Assembly: GCA_024734495.1 (NCBI GenBank)
Contig: JALMQS010000089.1
Coordinates: 4,416,586 to 4,480,585, forward strand
Direction: 5' to 3'
DNA: 64,000 nt
From: Forficula auricularia
Taxonomy: Eukaryota > Arthropoda > Insecta > Dermaptera > Forficulidae
Both the position numbers and the translations under genes were made by a program. This document shows positions 56,650 through 64,000 of this stretch, in pieces. Numbering within the stretch: position 1 is the first letter of the stretch; each line of letters starts with the position of its first letter. The notes beneath the pieces were generated by a model that saw only the letters and a list, made by a program, of their open reading frames with translations, searched no databases and was not told the origin of the DNA.

Positions 56650-57290
56650 AAAGATATTAATTTGCCGATGGTAATAGATTCAAATTTATTAGAAAATCAT
56701 AGATCAAAGATGGTGTCATCTATTAAGTCCGATGGAGTGGAATATTTTTAATTATATGTCAGAGGGGTTGTTTTTCACCCCCTCGGGAATCGAACCCGAG
56801 TGCCAGTAACAGCAATCCGGGCCACCTGGCTCACCTGCGGGATACGGACCTCTCTGATTATATAAACGCGTAAAATATTTTACTCAAAGATTGTTATCTT
56901 AATTTGTAAAATTTCGCGATATAGTGATTCTAAATTTAAACATATAGCCATGCCATATAATTTAAATAAAGGTGGTTGAGTGTTTCGAATTTTGAAGAAA
57001 TTCAAAATTCGAAGGGCAATGGAATGACTTTTCCTAATTTAATATGAAAGATATTAATTTGCCGATGGTAATAGATTCAAATTTATTAGAAAATCATATT
57101 TTACGGTTTGCATATGTCCGAGAGGTTCCGTATCCGCGCAGGTGAGCCAGGTGGCCCGGATTGCTGTTACTGGCACTCGGGTTCGATTCCCGAGGGGGTG
57201 AAAAACAACCCCTCTGACATATAATTAAAAATATTCCACTCCATCGGACTTAATAGATGACACCATCTTTGATCTATGATTTTCTATTAT
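56650..57290. mobile_element. Inverted pair of SINE S2 (S2a, S2b) within a duplicated segment
   Basis: S2a (minus, about 56765-56860) and S2b (plus, about 57108-57224) each hold a B box GGGTTCGATTCCC and end CCCCTCTGA. Around them, 'gatattaatttgccgatgg' (56653 and 57049) is a direct repeat, while 'gatcaaagatggtgtcatc' (56702) and its reverse (about 57255) are inverted. The result is a hairpin-capable composite. Confidence 0.6.
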
Positions 57291-57380
57291 TATTCTAATT
57301 AAATTAGGTTGGAGTTGGTGGTGTTTCACAAGGAGAAAAAAAATTAAAATACAAAGACTTTTTCTAGTTTACTCTATATA

Positions 57381-57405
57381 TTTCGAGCTCTTAACTCATC
57401 GTCAG
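57381..57405 (-). ncRNA. Hammerhead-like core, left PLE arm
   Basis: CTGACGA (57399-57405; N=C), GAG...CTC helix II, GAAA (57381-57384), then TATATA and GAG that could pair with CTC upstream. AT in place of C-GT at helix III. Confidence 0.5.
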
Positions 57406-57702
57406 GAGAACATTGACTGAAGATAACATAAAATAATGAACAGAATTTATTTTAATATGATGGACAGTTATTTATGACTTAGTGTAAATATAAAAGAATT
57501 ATCAGAGGATGGGATGGCCTTAAAGAAGGAGAACCGAATGAACAGATGGAGCGGGCAGAGGGCTAAACTGGGAATAAAGAAAAGATATTTATACTTGGAA
57601 GGTGCCGAAAAATATGTATGTACCATAAAGGGAGCAATAAACAATGGAATGTGATGGGGATGTAATAGTGAAATTTTTTTATTTTTATTTTAAAAATTCA
57701 AA

Positions 57703-58260
57703 TTAAATATCATTGATTAAAATGTCAATTATTGGTGAAGTTTTGATGTCTGTTTGATTGTTCAGGATGTTTTGATTAAGGTGTATGGCCTTTTTAATTT
57801 CAGCTGACTCAAACAAATCCAATTTCCTGCTTTTTGAAATGAAATGTAAAGGGAGGGGTTGGTCGATGAAGGTGAATGGTTGTGGTCAAACAAATGATCT
57901 GCAAAAGCCGAGTTGTAACTTAAAGGGGGGGGCATTTGGGTTCAAACTATTCACCTGTAGATTGCGAAGAGATCTCATATGTTCAACGTGACGTTGATTG
58001 AAAGATCTACCTGTTTGCCCGATATAAAACGATTGACAGTCATCACATTGCAATTTATATACACCACTTTTTGTTATGGGTTTAATTATATCGATTTTAT
58101 TGTTAACCAATATGGATGAAAGGTTATTCCTGTTATAGAATGCGGGGGTAATATTAAGTTTGCGAAACATATTAGCTATAGGGTAGCTGAGTGGTGAATG
58201 GAAATAAAGTTTTTTGTTTTCTTTTGTTGGCGGTGATGGAATATAAAAGGCGAGCCCCTT
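57703..58260 (-). pseudogene. Penelope-like protein C-terminus with GIY-YIG endonuclease
   Basis: Open from about 58260: FHSPLSYPIANMFRKLNI and the run to ITPAFYNRNN match the end of Penelope-like reverse transcriptases. KSGVYKLQCDDCQSFYIGQ with TGRSFNQRHVEHMRSL is the GIY-YIG nuclease (GVY...YIG, then the R and E/H positions). A frameshift in a G/C run at about 57925 moves the frame to NSAFADHLFDHNHS, and another near 57840 to RKLDLFESAEIKKAIHLNQ, ending at TAA 57703-57705. Only the last part of the RT is left. The intact protein would nick DNA and prime reverse transcription. Confidence 0.85.
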
Positions 58261-58364
58261 TTATATTCTATCACCCATATATTTACAATAAGTCATAAAT
58301 AACTGTCCATCATATTAAAATAAATTCTGTTCATTATTCTATGTTATGTTCAGTCAATGTTCTC

Positions 58365-58389
58365 CTGACGATGAGTTAAGAGTTCGAAA
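58365..58389 (+). ncRNA. Hammerhead-like core, right PLE arm
   Basis: CTGACGA (58365-58371) ... GAAA (58386-58389) TATATA GAG; mirror of 57381-57405 with one change in helix II (GAG/TTC). Confidence 0.5.
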
Positions 58390-58761
58390 TATATAGAGTA
58401 AACTAAAAAAATCTTTGTATTTTAATTTTTTCTCCTTGTGAAACACCACCAACTCCAACCTAATTTAATTTTAACGATGTTTCACTATAAACCAACACCG
58501 CGTTCCCTAAATTTGATTTATTATTATTCTCGTGGAAGAAAATATTTTATTTCCCCCGATAAATTTCTGCAAATATTTAATGTCACGATGGGAGAATTCG
58601 TTTGATTTTACATGTAATTATTATTAATACTATATATATATATATCGAAGAGATTTCACGTTTATCGTGATTTTCGCCAATTCTGATCACTCAGCGAATC
58701 ATGCTCGCTAGATATTCTGAATTTATGTTATTTGCATTTGGTAAGAAAATAGTATTTTTTT

Positions 58762-58835
58762 TTTTTTTTTAAGGTAAAACAAATATTGGCCTTGGGAGCA
58801 AAAGTCCATTTGGCCAGCCAGCAAAAAACAATTAA
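58762..58835 (-). mobile_element. SINE S3 tail fragment
   Basis: Minus strand: 'aaatggacttttgctcccaa' followed by a poly(A) of about 17. Matches the tail of S3 at 12425-12480; the tRNA part is missing. Confidence 0.5.
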
Positions 58836-59231
58836 ACTACTGAATTAATATCTTCTTTCAATTAAGGAAATAACAAATAAATAAATAAATTCTTTTTTAT
58901 CAGTCTAGGTAGATTTCGAAGAAATATATCTATTATATAACTTTTATATTTTAATTTTTAATACTAATTAATCAATCTGATTTGAAATTTATAAAAAAAT
59001 TAATCCCCCTGGAAGGTGAAAGCACCAAGGTGGGTGTCTAACCTCAAGACCTGTGTATTCTCATTTGAAAACAAATTCTTGATTGTTTTATTAATTAAAA
59101 TAAATACAATTAATTCTTTATATAAAGAAATCGAATATCGTTTAATAAAATACAAAAATTTCGTGAAAATTTTAAGAGCTTTATCTACTCTTATTAAACG
59201 AGCAAAAATTGTTTGTATATTTATTTATATA

Positions 59232-60185
59232 CAGGGTGCTTCAAAGAAATGTATACACACTTTGAACTTCCATAGAAAATTTATTTACCGTTCTACAAAG
59301 TTAAATTTCAGGAAAATAGAAGGCTGAAAGTCCAATGTGAATGAAACATAAATAACAAATGTTAATACTGTTCAAATTGGTGACCTGCAGCATCAGTACA
59401 ATTCTGAGTGCGAGTCACCACTGATTCTGTACATCGTGTCAGGGCGTCCAATGAGATTTCTCTGCACACTGCTTGAGTCTCATTCCAGAGAATGTCTGGG
59501 TTGCGTGGTTTGCGTTTGTACACCTCATCTTTTGCTGTGCCCCACAAGAAGAAGTCCAGTGGTGTGGGGTCTGGAGAGCGTGCTGGAGGCTCGATTGGCC
59601 CCCTGCGTCCTGTCCACTGGCCCGACAAATTTTGATCCAGGTAAGCTCGTACGTCCCTGTGATAGTGCGGCGGGGCACCATCTTGTTGAAAATAAAAATC
59701 ATCATTACCGTATAATGCACGAATGGCAGGAATCATATGGAATCAGCAAGCATTGTTAGGTAATTAACACCAGGATGACAGTGCCTTCAAATCGAAAAGG
59801 TCCAATGAGTCCCCTTGAAGAGAAACCGCACCACACATTTACACCAGGCAAATTTACAGCTTTTTCAATTGTAATGTGAGGATTTTCTTCACCCCAGTAA
59901 ACACAATTGTGCCTATTGACAGTTCCATTAAGTTTGAATTGGGCTTCATCCGACCAAATGATGCTATCCATAAATCCCGGTTCGTATCACCATCTCCTGA
60001 ATCCATTCACAAAATTGCAACCTTCGATCTGGATCGTCGTCATTCATGTTGCACCAGCCTTGAATGTAAACACGATACTTGCCTCTCTTCAGAATGCGTA
60101 GCAAGAAGAGAAATATAACATTAGCCTTGTAGAGCGGGAAAACTACAATAGTTTAAAGTGTGTATACATTTTTTGAAGCACCCTG
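59232..60185 (-). mobile_element. Mariner-type transposon, 954 bp, TA TSD
   Basis: Ends CAGGGTGCTTCAAAGAAATG and the reverse (CATTTTTTGAAGCACCCTG) with TA on both sides (59230-59231, 60186-60187). Inverted repeats of about 35 bp ('gtatacacactttgaa' inside). Carries a broken transposase on the minus strand. Confidence 0.9.
59362..60115 (-). pseudogene. Mariner/rosa-like (DD41D) transposase, frameshifted
   Basis: Pieces in order: RRLQFCEWIQEM (about 60030-59975), [14 protein letters not shown] (59971-59756 frame), then DFYFQQDGAPPHYHRDVRAY and ARSPDPTPLDFFLWG (59736-59362 frame). WSDEAQF and QQDGAPPH hold two catalytic aspartates. From the D of QQD to the D of PLDFF there are 41 residues, the spacing of the DD41D (rosa) group, against 34 in Mos1-like mariners. 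Frameshifts lie near 59970 and 59745, and the DNA-binding N-terminus is gone. It cannot be active. Confidence 0.85.
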
Positions 60186-60204
60186 TATATATATATATAT
60201 GTAT

Positions 60205-60960
60205 CTTGGTTCTATTTTGAAAACGACTCTACGGATTTTGATGAAACAAATTCTATTAACAAGTTTTGAGGATGAGAAAGCGATCTGGCTAGGTCTGGAC
60301 CTCGGCAAATTTAATCTTAATTGATCTTTTCTTAATTAAAGTAATTATTGATAGATGAAAATCTCAATAAAAAGTTTGTTTACATTTTTTTCAATTATGT
60401 TTTATTTTTAATTGGTTTTTTAATTTTAAAACCCACTAATGGGTTATGGCAAATATTAATATATTATATTAAAATTAGGAATTTTTTGTTTGTTTTTAAT
60501 TAACAGGTGTCTAAATCATAACGTTACAGGTGTGTTTACAAATAAAGTGATTGAAGTGGCTTTTTTTATATAACTTGGAAACAAATCTTATTTAATTTTA
60601 TGTTTTTATTTCAGACCCTATACGATTATTTTTTTTATTATTATTTTCCTATTTATTTTTTTATAATGTTTATCAATATGAACGAATGTGGGCAAATTGG
60701 TGTACGAGTAAACAAATATACACATAATATATATGTGGACCATTAGAAAGCTAGAAATGCAAAAACTGGGTGCGGGATGGGGTGGATGTGGGAGGTGCAG
60801 GAGGTGGGGTGCAGTTGTGGAGGATCCGGAGGTGGGAGGTGCGGTTGGGGTGGGGTGGGGCGGAATGGGGGTGCATTGGTGGGGGCGAGGTGTGTGGTTT
60901 CGGGAGGGGGGGGGGTCAGGTGTTACCGTGCATCGCTCGGTGGCTCCAGGTACTGGAAGA
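60205..60960 (+). mobile_element. Helitron-like element H4
   Basis: Starts in the TATATA tract with 'gaaaacgactctacggattttgatgaaac', continues with 'aacccactaatgggttatgg' and 'cacctgtt'-type segments, has a G-rich stretch (60770-60920), and ends CCGTGCATCGCTCGGTGGCTCCAGGTACTG (60927-60956). The frames at 60733-60966 and its neighbours lie in the G-rich stretch. Confidence 0.5.
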
Positions 60961-60964
60961 ATTT

Positions 60965-61610
60965 AGTTGCATAGTTGCAATAGCCATTTGTTTATATGTA
61001 TTTTTCAAATTTTTATTTGATAAAGTGAGAATTTCCCTCGAATCGTTTTAAATTTAACGTTTTTCGATTGCTTTTATAAAAAATAATTATATTTATTTTA
61101 TGTAGGTATATTGGCTTCAAAAATCTTTCTTATAATTTGAGTTTATCTTTGATTTGTCTTCACATTCTCTCATATAAACATTTTACAAATCAAAATGAAA
61201 ATTATTATGTATTTATGTATCCTTTTTGTTTAACTTTACATAGGTACATAGGTACATACATGTTCAGGGAAGTTTTTAAAAACTAACCTTAATTATATAA
61301 TACATACTACTACATACATATTCTAATTCATCAATATTTACATAGTATTTTTAATTATTTTAGTGTGACAAATTTATGTTATAGTTATAATAAATATATA
61401 ATCTAACTAATTATTTTTCATTAAGAATAATTCTTAATTAATATGTATGTACATAGGTTTATATATTTATGTATTAAATTATTATGTTCGTAAATAAATA
61501 GCTAATGAATACATTATTTACCTGTTCAATTTGATTTGTAAAGTGTTCAATTTGATGTGTAAAACCTGTATATAAATATATTTCATAATTTTAATTTATT
61601 ATATTTCTAA
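60965..61610. other. No gene seen
   Basis: AT-rich with several 'acataggtacata' repeats. A pyrimidine-rich tract leads to the candidate exon at 61618. Confidence 0.4.
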
Positions 61611-61617
61611 ATTCCAG

Positions 61618-61679
61618 GTCCAGTCGAATGCAGTAGATAATCCTGATTGCAAGCCAGTCAGCTCGCTTCTCTTCCAAAT
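61618..61679 (+). other. Candidate spliced exon (62 bp)
   Basis: Acceptor 'ttatatttctaaattccag' (to 61617) and donor AAAT|GTGAGT (61680). Only frame 0 is open (VQSNAVDNPDCKPVSSLLFQ). The 42656-42837 segment would end in phase 0, so the two could join in frame. Both are short, and this may be chance. Confidence 0.3.
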
Positions 61680-61749
61680 GTGAGTTTCTATTTTATTTCC
61701 TCTAACCTAGTAGGGCTTAGCACACTCTGTCTGTTTAGACCTACTACAA

Positions 61750-62237
61750 TTTTGTCTTTTTGATTTTAAGTCGATTCTTCCACGTTTTCAGTAGATGTTG
61801 CCATTAATAGTCAAAACATCAAAAATGGAATGCAATAAGGTTATTCCTCTAGTATTAGATAAGAATCAATCGTTATTTTTGATTTTAAGTCTATTCCTCC
61901 ATGTCTTCAGCAATGGTTATCAATAATAATCGAAGCGTCAAAAATCTAATGTAGAATTATTATTCCTCAAGTATTAGATGAGAATAAATCGCTATTTTTG
62001 AATTTAAGTCGATTCCTCCACGTCTTCACCAATGGTTAGCAATAATAACCGAAATGTCAAAAATCTAATGTAGAATGGTTATTCCTCGACTGTTAAATGA
62101 GTATCGATCATTATTTTTGAATTAAAGTCAACATGAACTGCAAATAGCAAGTGATATCTGATTAATAATAAAGGAATAAACATATTAATATTTCAAATGA
62201 ATTTGGATAAAGTTTAGCAACGATCCGTTGCAGTTTA
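61750..62237 (+). repeat. A4: 3' part of repeat A
   Basis: About three inverted units (61760-62130) and the tail (aattataaaggaa...agcaacgatccgttgcag). The head and direct array are missing. Confidence 0.7.
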
Positions 62238-62239
62238 TT

Positions 62240-63310
62240 TATTTATTTATCTATCCAGAAAATATACAACATACAATATGTAGTGGCTTGTAGAGTTAAC
62301 AAGTCAACTGTACATAGAACCGGATTAAAATTAATAATTATAATTTTACAATTTAAATATGTTGTACATTCCTAACCATTAATTCACATTACACATTTAC
62401 ATAATTATTTCCAACAATTCCAAGTTCCGTTTCAAAAATACATAAAATTAGAAAACAAATTGAAGGATTCATCCTAGCTATTGAGCTAAAATTTGACACA
62501 ATAGATTAGATTAATAATTCACAACTTTTTGTTTTTCTGATATATTCGATGACAAAAAATTGCCAAATGACTAAAATTTGATTAGAGCGTACCAAGACTT
62601 GAATAATATTTTTCTTGTAATTTGTTAAATTGATCAGAAATAAAAATTAATGCTTGAAGAAATACAAAAGCTTATTAATATAGTTTACTATAAATTTATC
62701 AATAAAATTTAGGGAACGCGGTGTTGGTTTATAGTGAAACATTGTTAAAATTATCGATAGATCCTTAAAACCCACGACAGGCTCTCAAATCTGTTAATTC
62801 AGTTGTCTATCCGCCAGGCGCTCCCATTCAGCCTAGAAAGATTCAATATGCCGCCGAGGCAGAGTGGCGGCGCCACTTGCTATCCTAACTGACTTACATT
62901 AGTAAATAAAATAATCTCTTTAACTTTAAGTGTACTATACTTGTTCATATTCAAATGTTTAGAATTTACTACTAAATTAAAATTTTGATTGATTATTTAA
63001 TCTATATATAATGAACAATAAAGAAATAAATAATAAATTAAATAATAATACAAGATTCGGTCTTGCTATCTCTTGATACTCTTGAAAACTTTTCGGAATT
63101 TTAAATCAGGTCTTTATGGTCAAATTATTAAATTATTTTTTCCCGAATTAGACAACCTTCAAGATTAGGCTCTATAAATTTATTGGACAAAAGGTATAGC
63201 TCTGAATAACCCCGATTTATATTTAAAGCGATCCAAGACATGAACTGTCCTACTAAATATTTGTAATTTTATAAATTAAAGGGTTTATCTAGTCACATAA
63301 AATAAATAAA
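62240..63310. other. No gene seen
   Basis: AT-rich. 'ggaacgcggtgttggtttatagtgaaac' (62709-62737) repeats, inverted, the sequence right of the PLE remnant (58475-58505). A slightly GC-richer patch (62800-62880) has no frame of note. Confidence 0.45.
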
Positions 63311-63423
63311 TAGAGTAATTTTATTAAATTGAAAGTTTTTTTTCCGAGAGTAGCAGAATTTTTATATATTGAAGGAGACAATAAAAGAGTGTGTCTTCTG
63401 CTGGAATTATAAATTTTATTTAT

Positions 63424-63477
63424 TTATAACGAGACTATAGTTTCGAGGGCTTTGCTCTCTTCATCAGTCTATTACAA
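63424..63477 (-). ncRNA. Type I hammerhead ribozyme (P4 minus arm)
   Basis: CTGATGA (63461-63467), GAGAGC/GCCCTC helix II (one A.C mismatch, AAA loop), GAAAC (63440-63444), TATA, GTC (63433-63435). Helix I 63468-63477 with 63424-63432: two pairs, a bulged A, then seven pairs. Confidence 0.75.
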
Positions 63478-63495
63478 TTGATACACAGGAATTAA

Positions 63496-63549
63496 TTGTA
63501 ATAGACTGATGAAGAGGGCAAAGCCCTCGAAACTATAGTCTCGTTATAA
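63496..63549 (+). ncRNA. Type I hammerhead ribozyme (P4 plus arm), best candidate
   Basis: CTGATGA (63506-63512), one unpaired A, a six-pair helix II GAGGGC-AAA-GCCCTC, GAAAC (63529-63533), TATA loop and GTC (63538-63540). In the standard numbering AC/GT forms a 2-bp helix III and C is the cleavage-site base. Helix I: 63496-63505 with 63541-63549, nine pairs (two wobbles) and a bulged A. All essential core bases are present; only the extra A after A9 departs from the textbook form. Confidence 0.8.
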
Positions 63550-63619
63550 ATAAATAAAATTTATAATTCCAGCAGAAGACACTACTCTTTTATTGTCTCC
63601 TTCAAGAGTAATTTTAATC

Positions 63620-63975
63620 CATTAATATTATTTATTTGATAGATTTATTAAACAGTTTCGATCACTCCCTGGTAGACCATCTTCAGTGGTACTGAAAATT
63701 GAAACATTTTATAAGATTTTTTTATTCAATTACACAAAAATAAAACCCCTATAATTTCACATTTATACTTAATTTTATAAATTAAAGAATTTATTTAGTC
63801 ACATCAAAATTGTATAAATATGAAATTGTGTGTTTTTATTTTTAGGTAATTGTAAACAAAATCTTGTAAAATGGTTAAATTTTCAGTACTACTGAAGATG
63901 GTCTACCAGGGATGACCCAAACTGTTTAGTAAATGTATCAAATAAATAATGTTAATTGACTAAAATTACTTTATT
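63620..63975. repeat. Inverted repeat with CTGAAGATGG-type hammerhead-like cores
   Basis: Arms of about 110 bp: left 'tttattaaacagtttcgatc...ccatcttcagt' and right 'actgaagatggtctaccaggg'. Minus core: CTGAAGA (63680-63686), GGTC/GATC hairpin, GAAAC (63655-63659), TGTT. Plus core: CTGAAGA (63892-63898) but CAAAC. It may run past the window edge. Confidence 0.55.
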
Positions 63976-64000
63976 TAATTATTTATTTTATGTCACTAAA

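Larger units (their letters stand above)
57297..58470 (-). mobile_element. Penelope-like element remnant with inverted terminal arms
   Basis: Arms of about 185 bp (57297-57487 and 58286-58470) are near-perfect inverted copies, each with a hammerhead-like core. Between them lies, on the minus strand, a decayed Penelope-like protein C-terminus. Penelope-like elements are known to carry pseudo-LTRs in direct or inverted arrangement and to encode hammerhead motifs; this is the copy here that links both. Confidence 0.8.
63324..63604 (+). mobile_element. P4: best-preserved HHR palindromic element, 12-bp TSD
   Basis: AGAGTAATTTTA flanks both ends exactly (63312-63323 and 63605-63616). The left side has an extension (TTAAATTGAAAG...ATATAT, about 45 bp) absent from the right. 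Inverted arms then run TGAAGGAGACAATAAAAGAG ... CTCTTTTATTGTCTCCTTCA. Each arm carries a complete ribozyme core on opposite strands. There is no coding region. It sits in a copy of the repeat that includes 63615-63975. Confidence 0.9.

Noticed and set aside
57110..57224. Possible tRNA gene (perfect B box, tRNA-like arm)
   Set aside because: The acceptor stem does not close, and two related copies share non-tRNA sequence, so it is a SINE.
59436..60118. Plus-strand open frames opposite the mariner transposase
   Set aside because: They are antisense shadows of the minus-strand transposase, which has clear catalytic motifs.
60733..61051. Glycine/tryptophan-rich open frames
   Set aside because: They lie in a G-rich tract of a Helitron-like element; three overlapping frames are open only because of composition.
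1..64000. CRISPR arrays, prokaryotic operons, rRNA or telomeric repeats
   Set aside because: Tandem arrays here are long-unit satellites without spacers; there is no ribosomal sequence and no TTAGG-type array.

Overview
The window reads as intergenic or deep-intronic DNA of an arthropod nuclear genome, most likely an insect. It is strongly AT-rich and has no long host gene. It is packed with the remains of many transposable-element families: hAT, mariner (DD41D type), Helitron, tRNA-derived SINEs, a jockey/RTE-like LINE, a solo LTR and a Penelope-like element. The species cannot be named from the sequence. Most coding remnants lie on the minus strand, and none is intact. Three short stretches with good splice signals (29616-29713, 42656-42837, 61618-61679, all +) are the only hints of a host transcript.

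The most striking content is a set of hammerhead-ribozyme (HHR) motifs: CTGANGA, a short hairpin, then GAAAC, often followed by GTH. They occur in about a dozen different short elements, and most of these elements are inverted repeats. The best-defined family (P) is a palindrome of about 275-315 bp with one ribozyme per arm, on opposite strands. It has a one-sided extension of about 45 bp and flanking target duplications of about 10-12 bp. A second family (R) includes a 174-bp element at 5189-5362 with an 11-bp duplication and one ribozyme. A third pair of HHR-like arms encloses a decayed Penelope-like protein with a GIY-YIG endonuclease (57297-58470), which ties the motif to Penelope-like retroelements.

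Layout: 0-5 kb holds hAT-type and LINE-like scraps, P1, a Helitron-like piece, repeat E1 and a diverged repeat A. From 5-10.5 kb two A elements follow; each carries an array of about 119-bp units, and A2 sits inside repeat B1. From 11-17.3 kb come a Helitron-like element, a SINE, E2 (interrupted by a 1.5-kb hAT element with a perfect 8-bp duplication) and E3. From 17.4-25 kb there is a GC-richer island, a 1.2-kb TA-flanked foldback, P2 nested in palindrome F, and an inverted E4/E5 pair. From 25.4-35.7 kb: B2, B3, B4, a Helitron protein fragment, repeat C, E6, a strong HHR at 34.3 kb, and a SINE split by a hAT MITE. From 35.7-43.7 kb: P3, nested foldbacks, another HHR at 38.7 kb, an 820-bp palindrome and a candidate exon. 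From 43.8-47.8 kb: A3 and two LINE fragments with the same 5' end. From 48-52 kb: P5, Helitron pieces and a 649-bp solo LTR. From 53-64 kb: MITEs, SINEs, the Penelope-like remnant, a mariner element, a Helitron-like copy, an A fragment and the best-preserved P copy at the right edge.

The elements are repeatedly nested, and target duplications let several insertion orders be read directly. No tRNA, rRNA, CRISPR array or prokaryote-type operon was seen.
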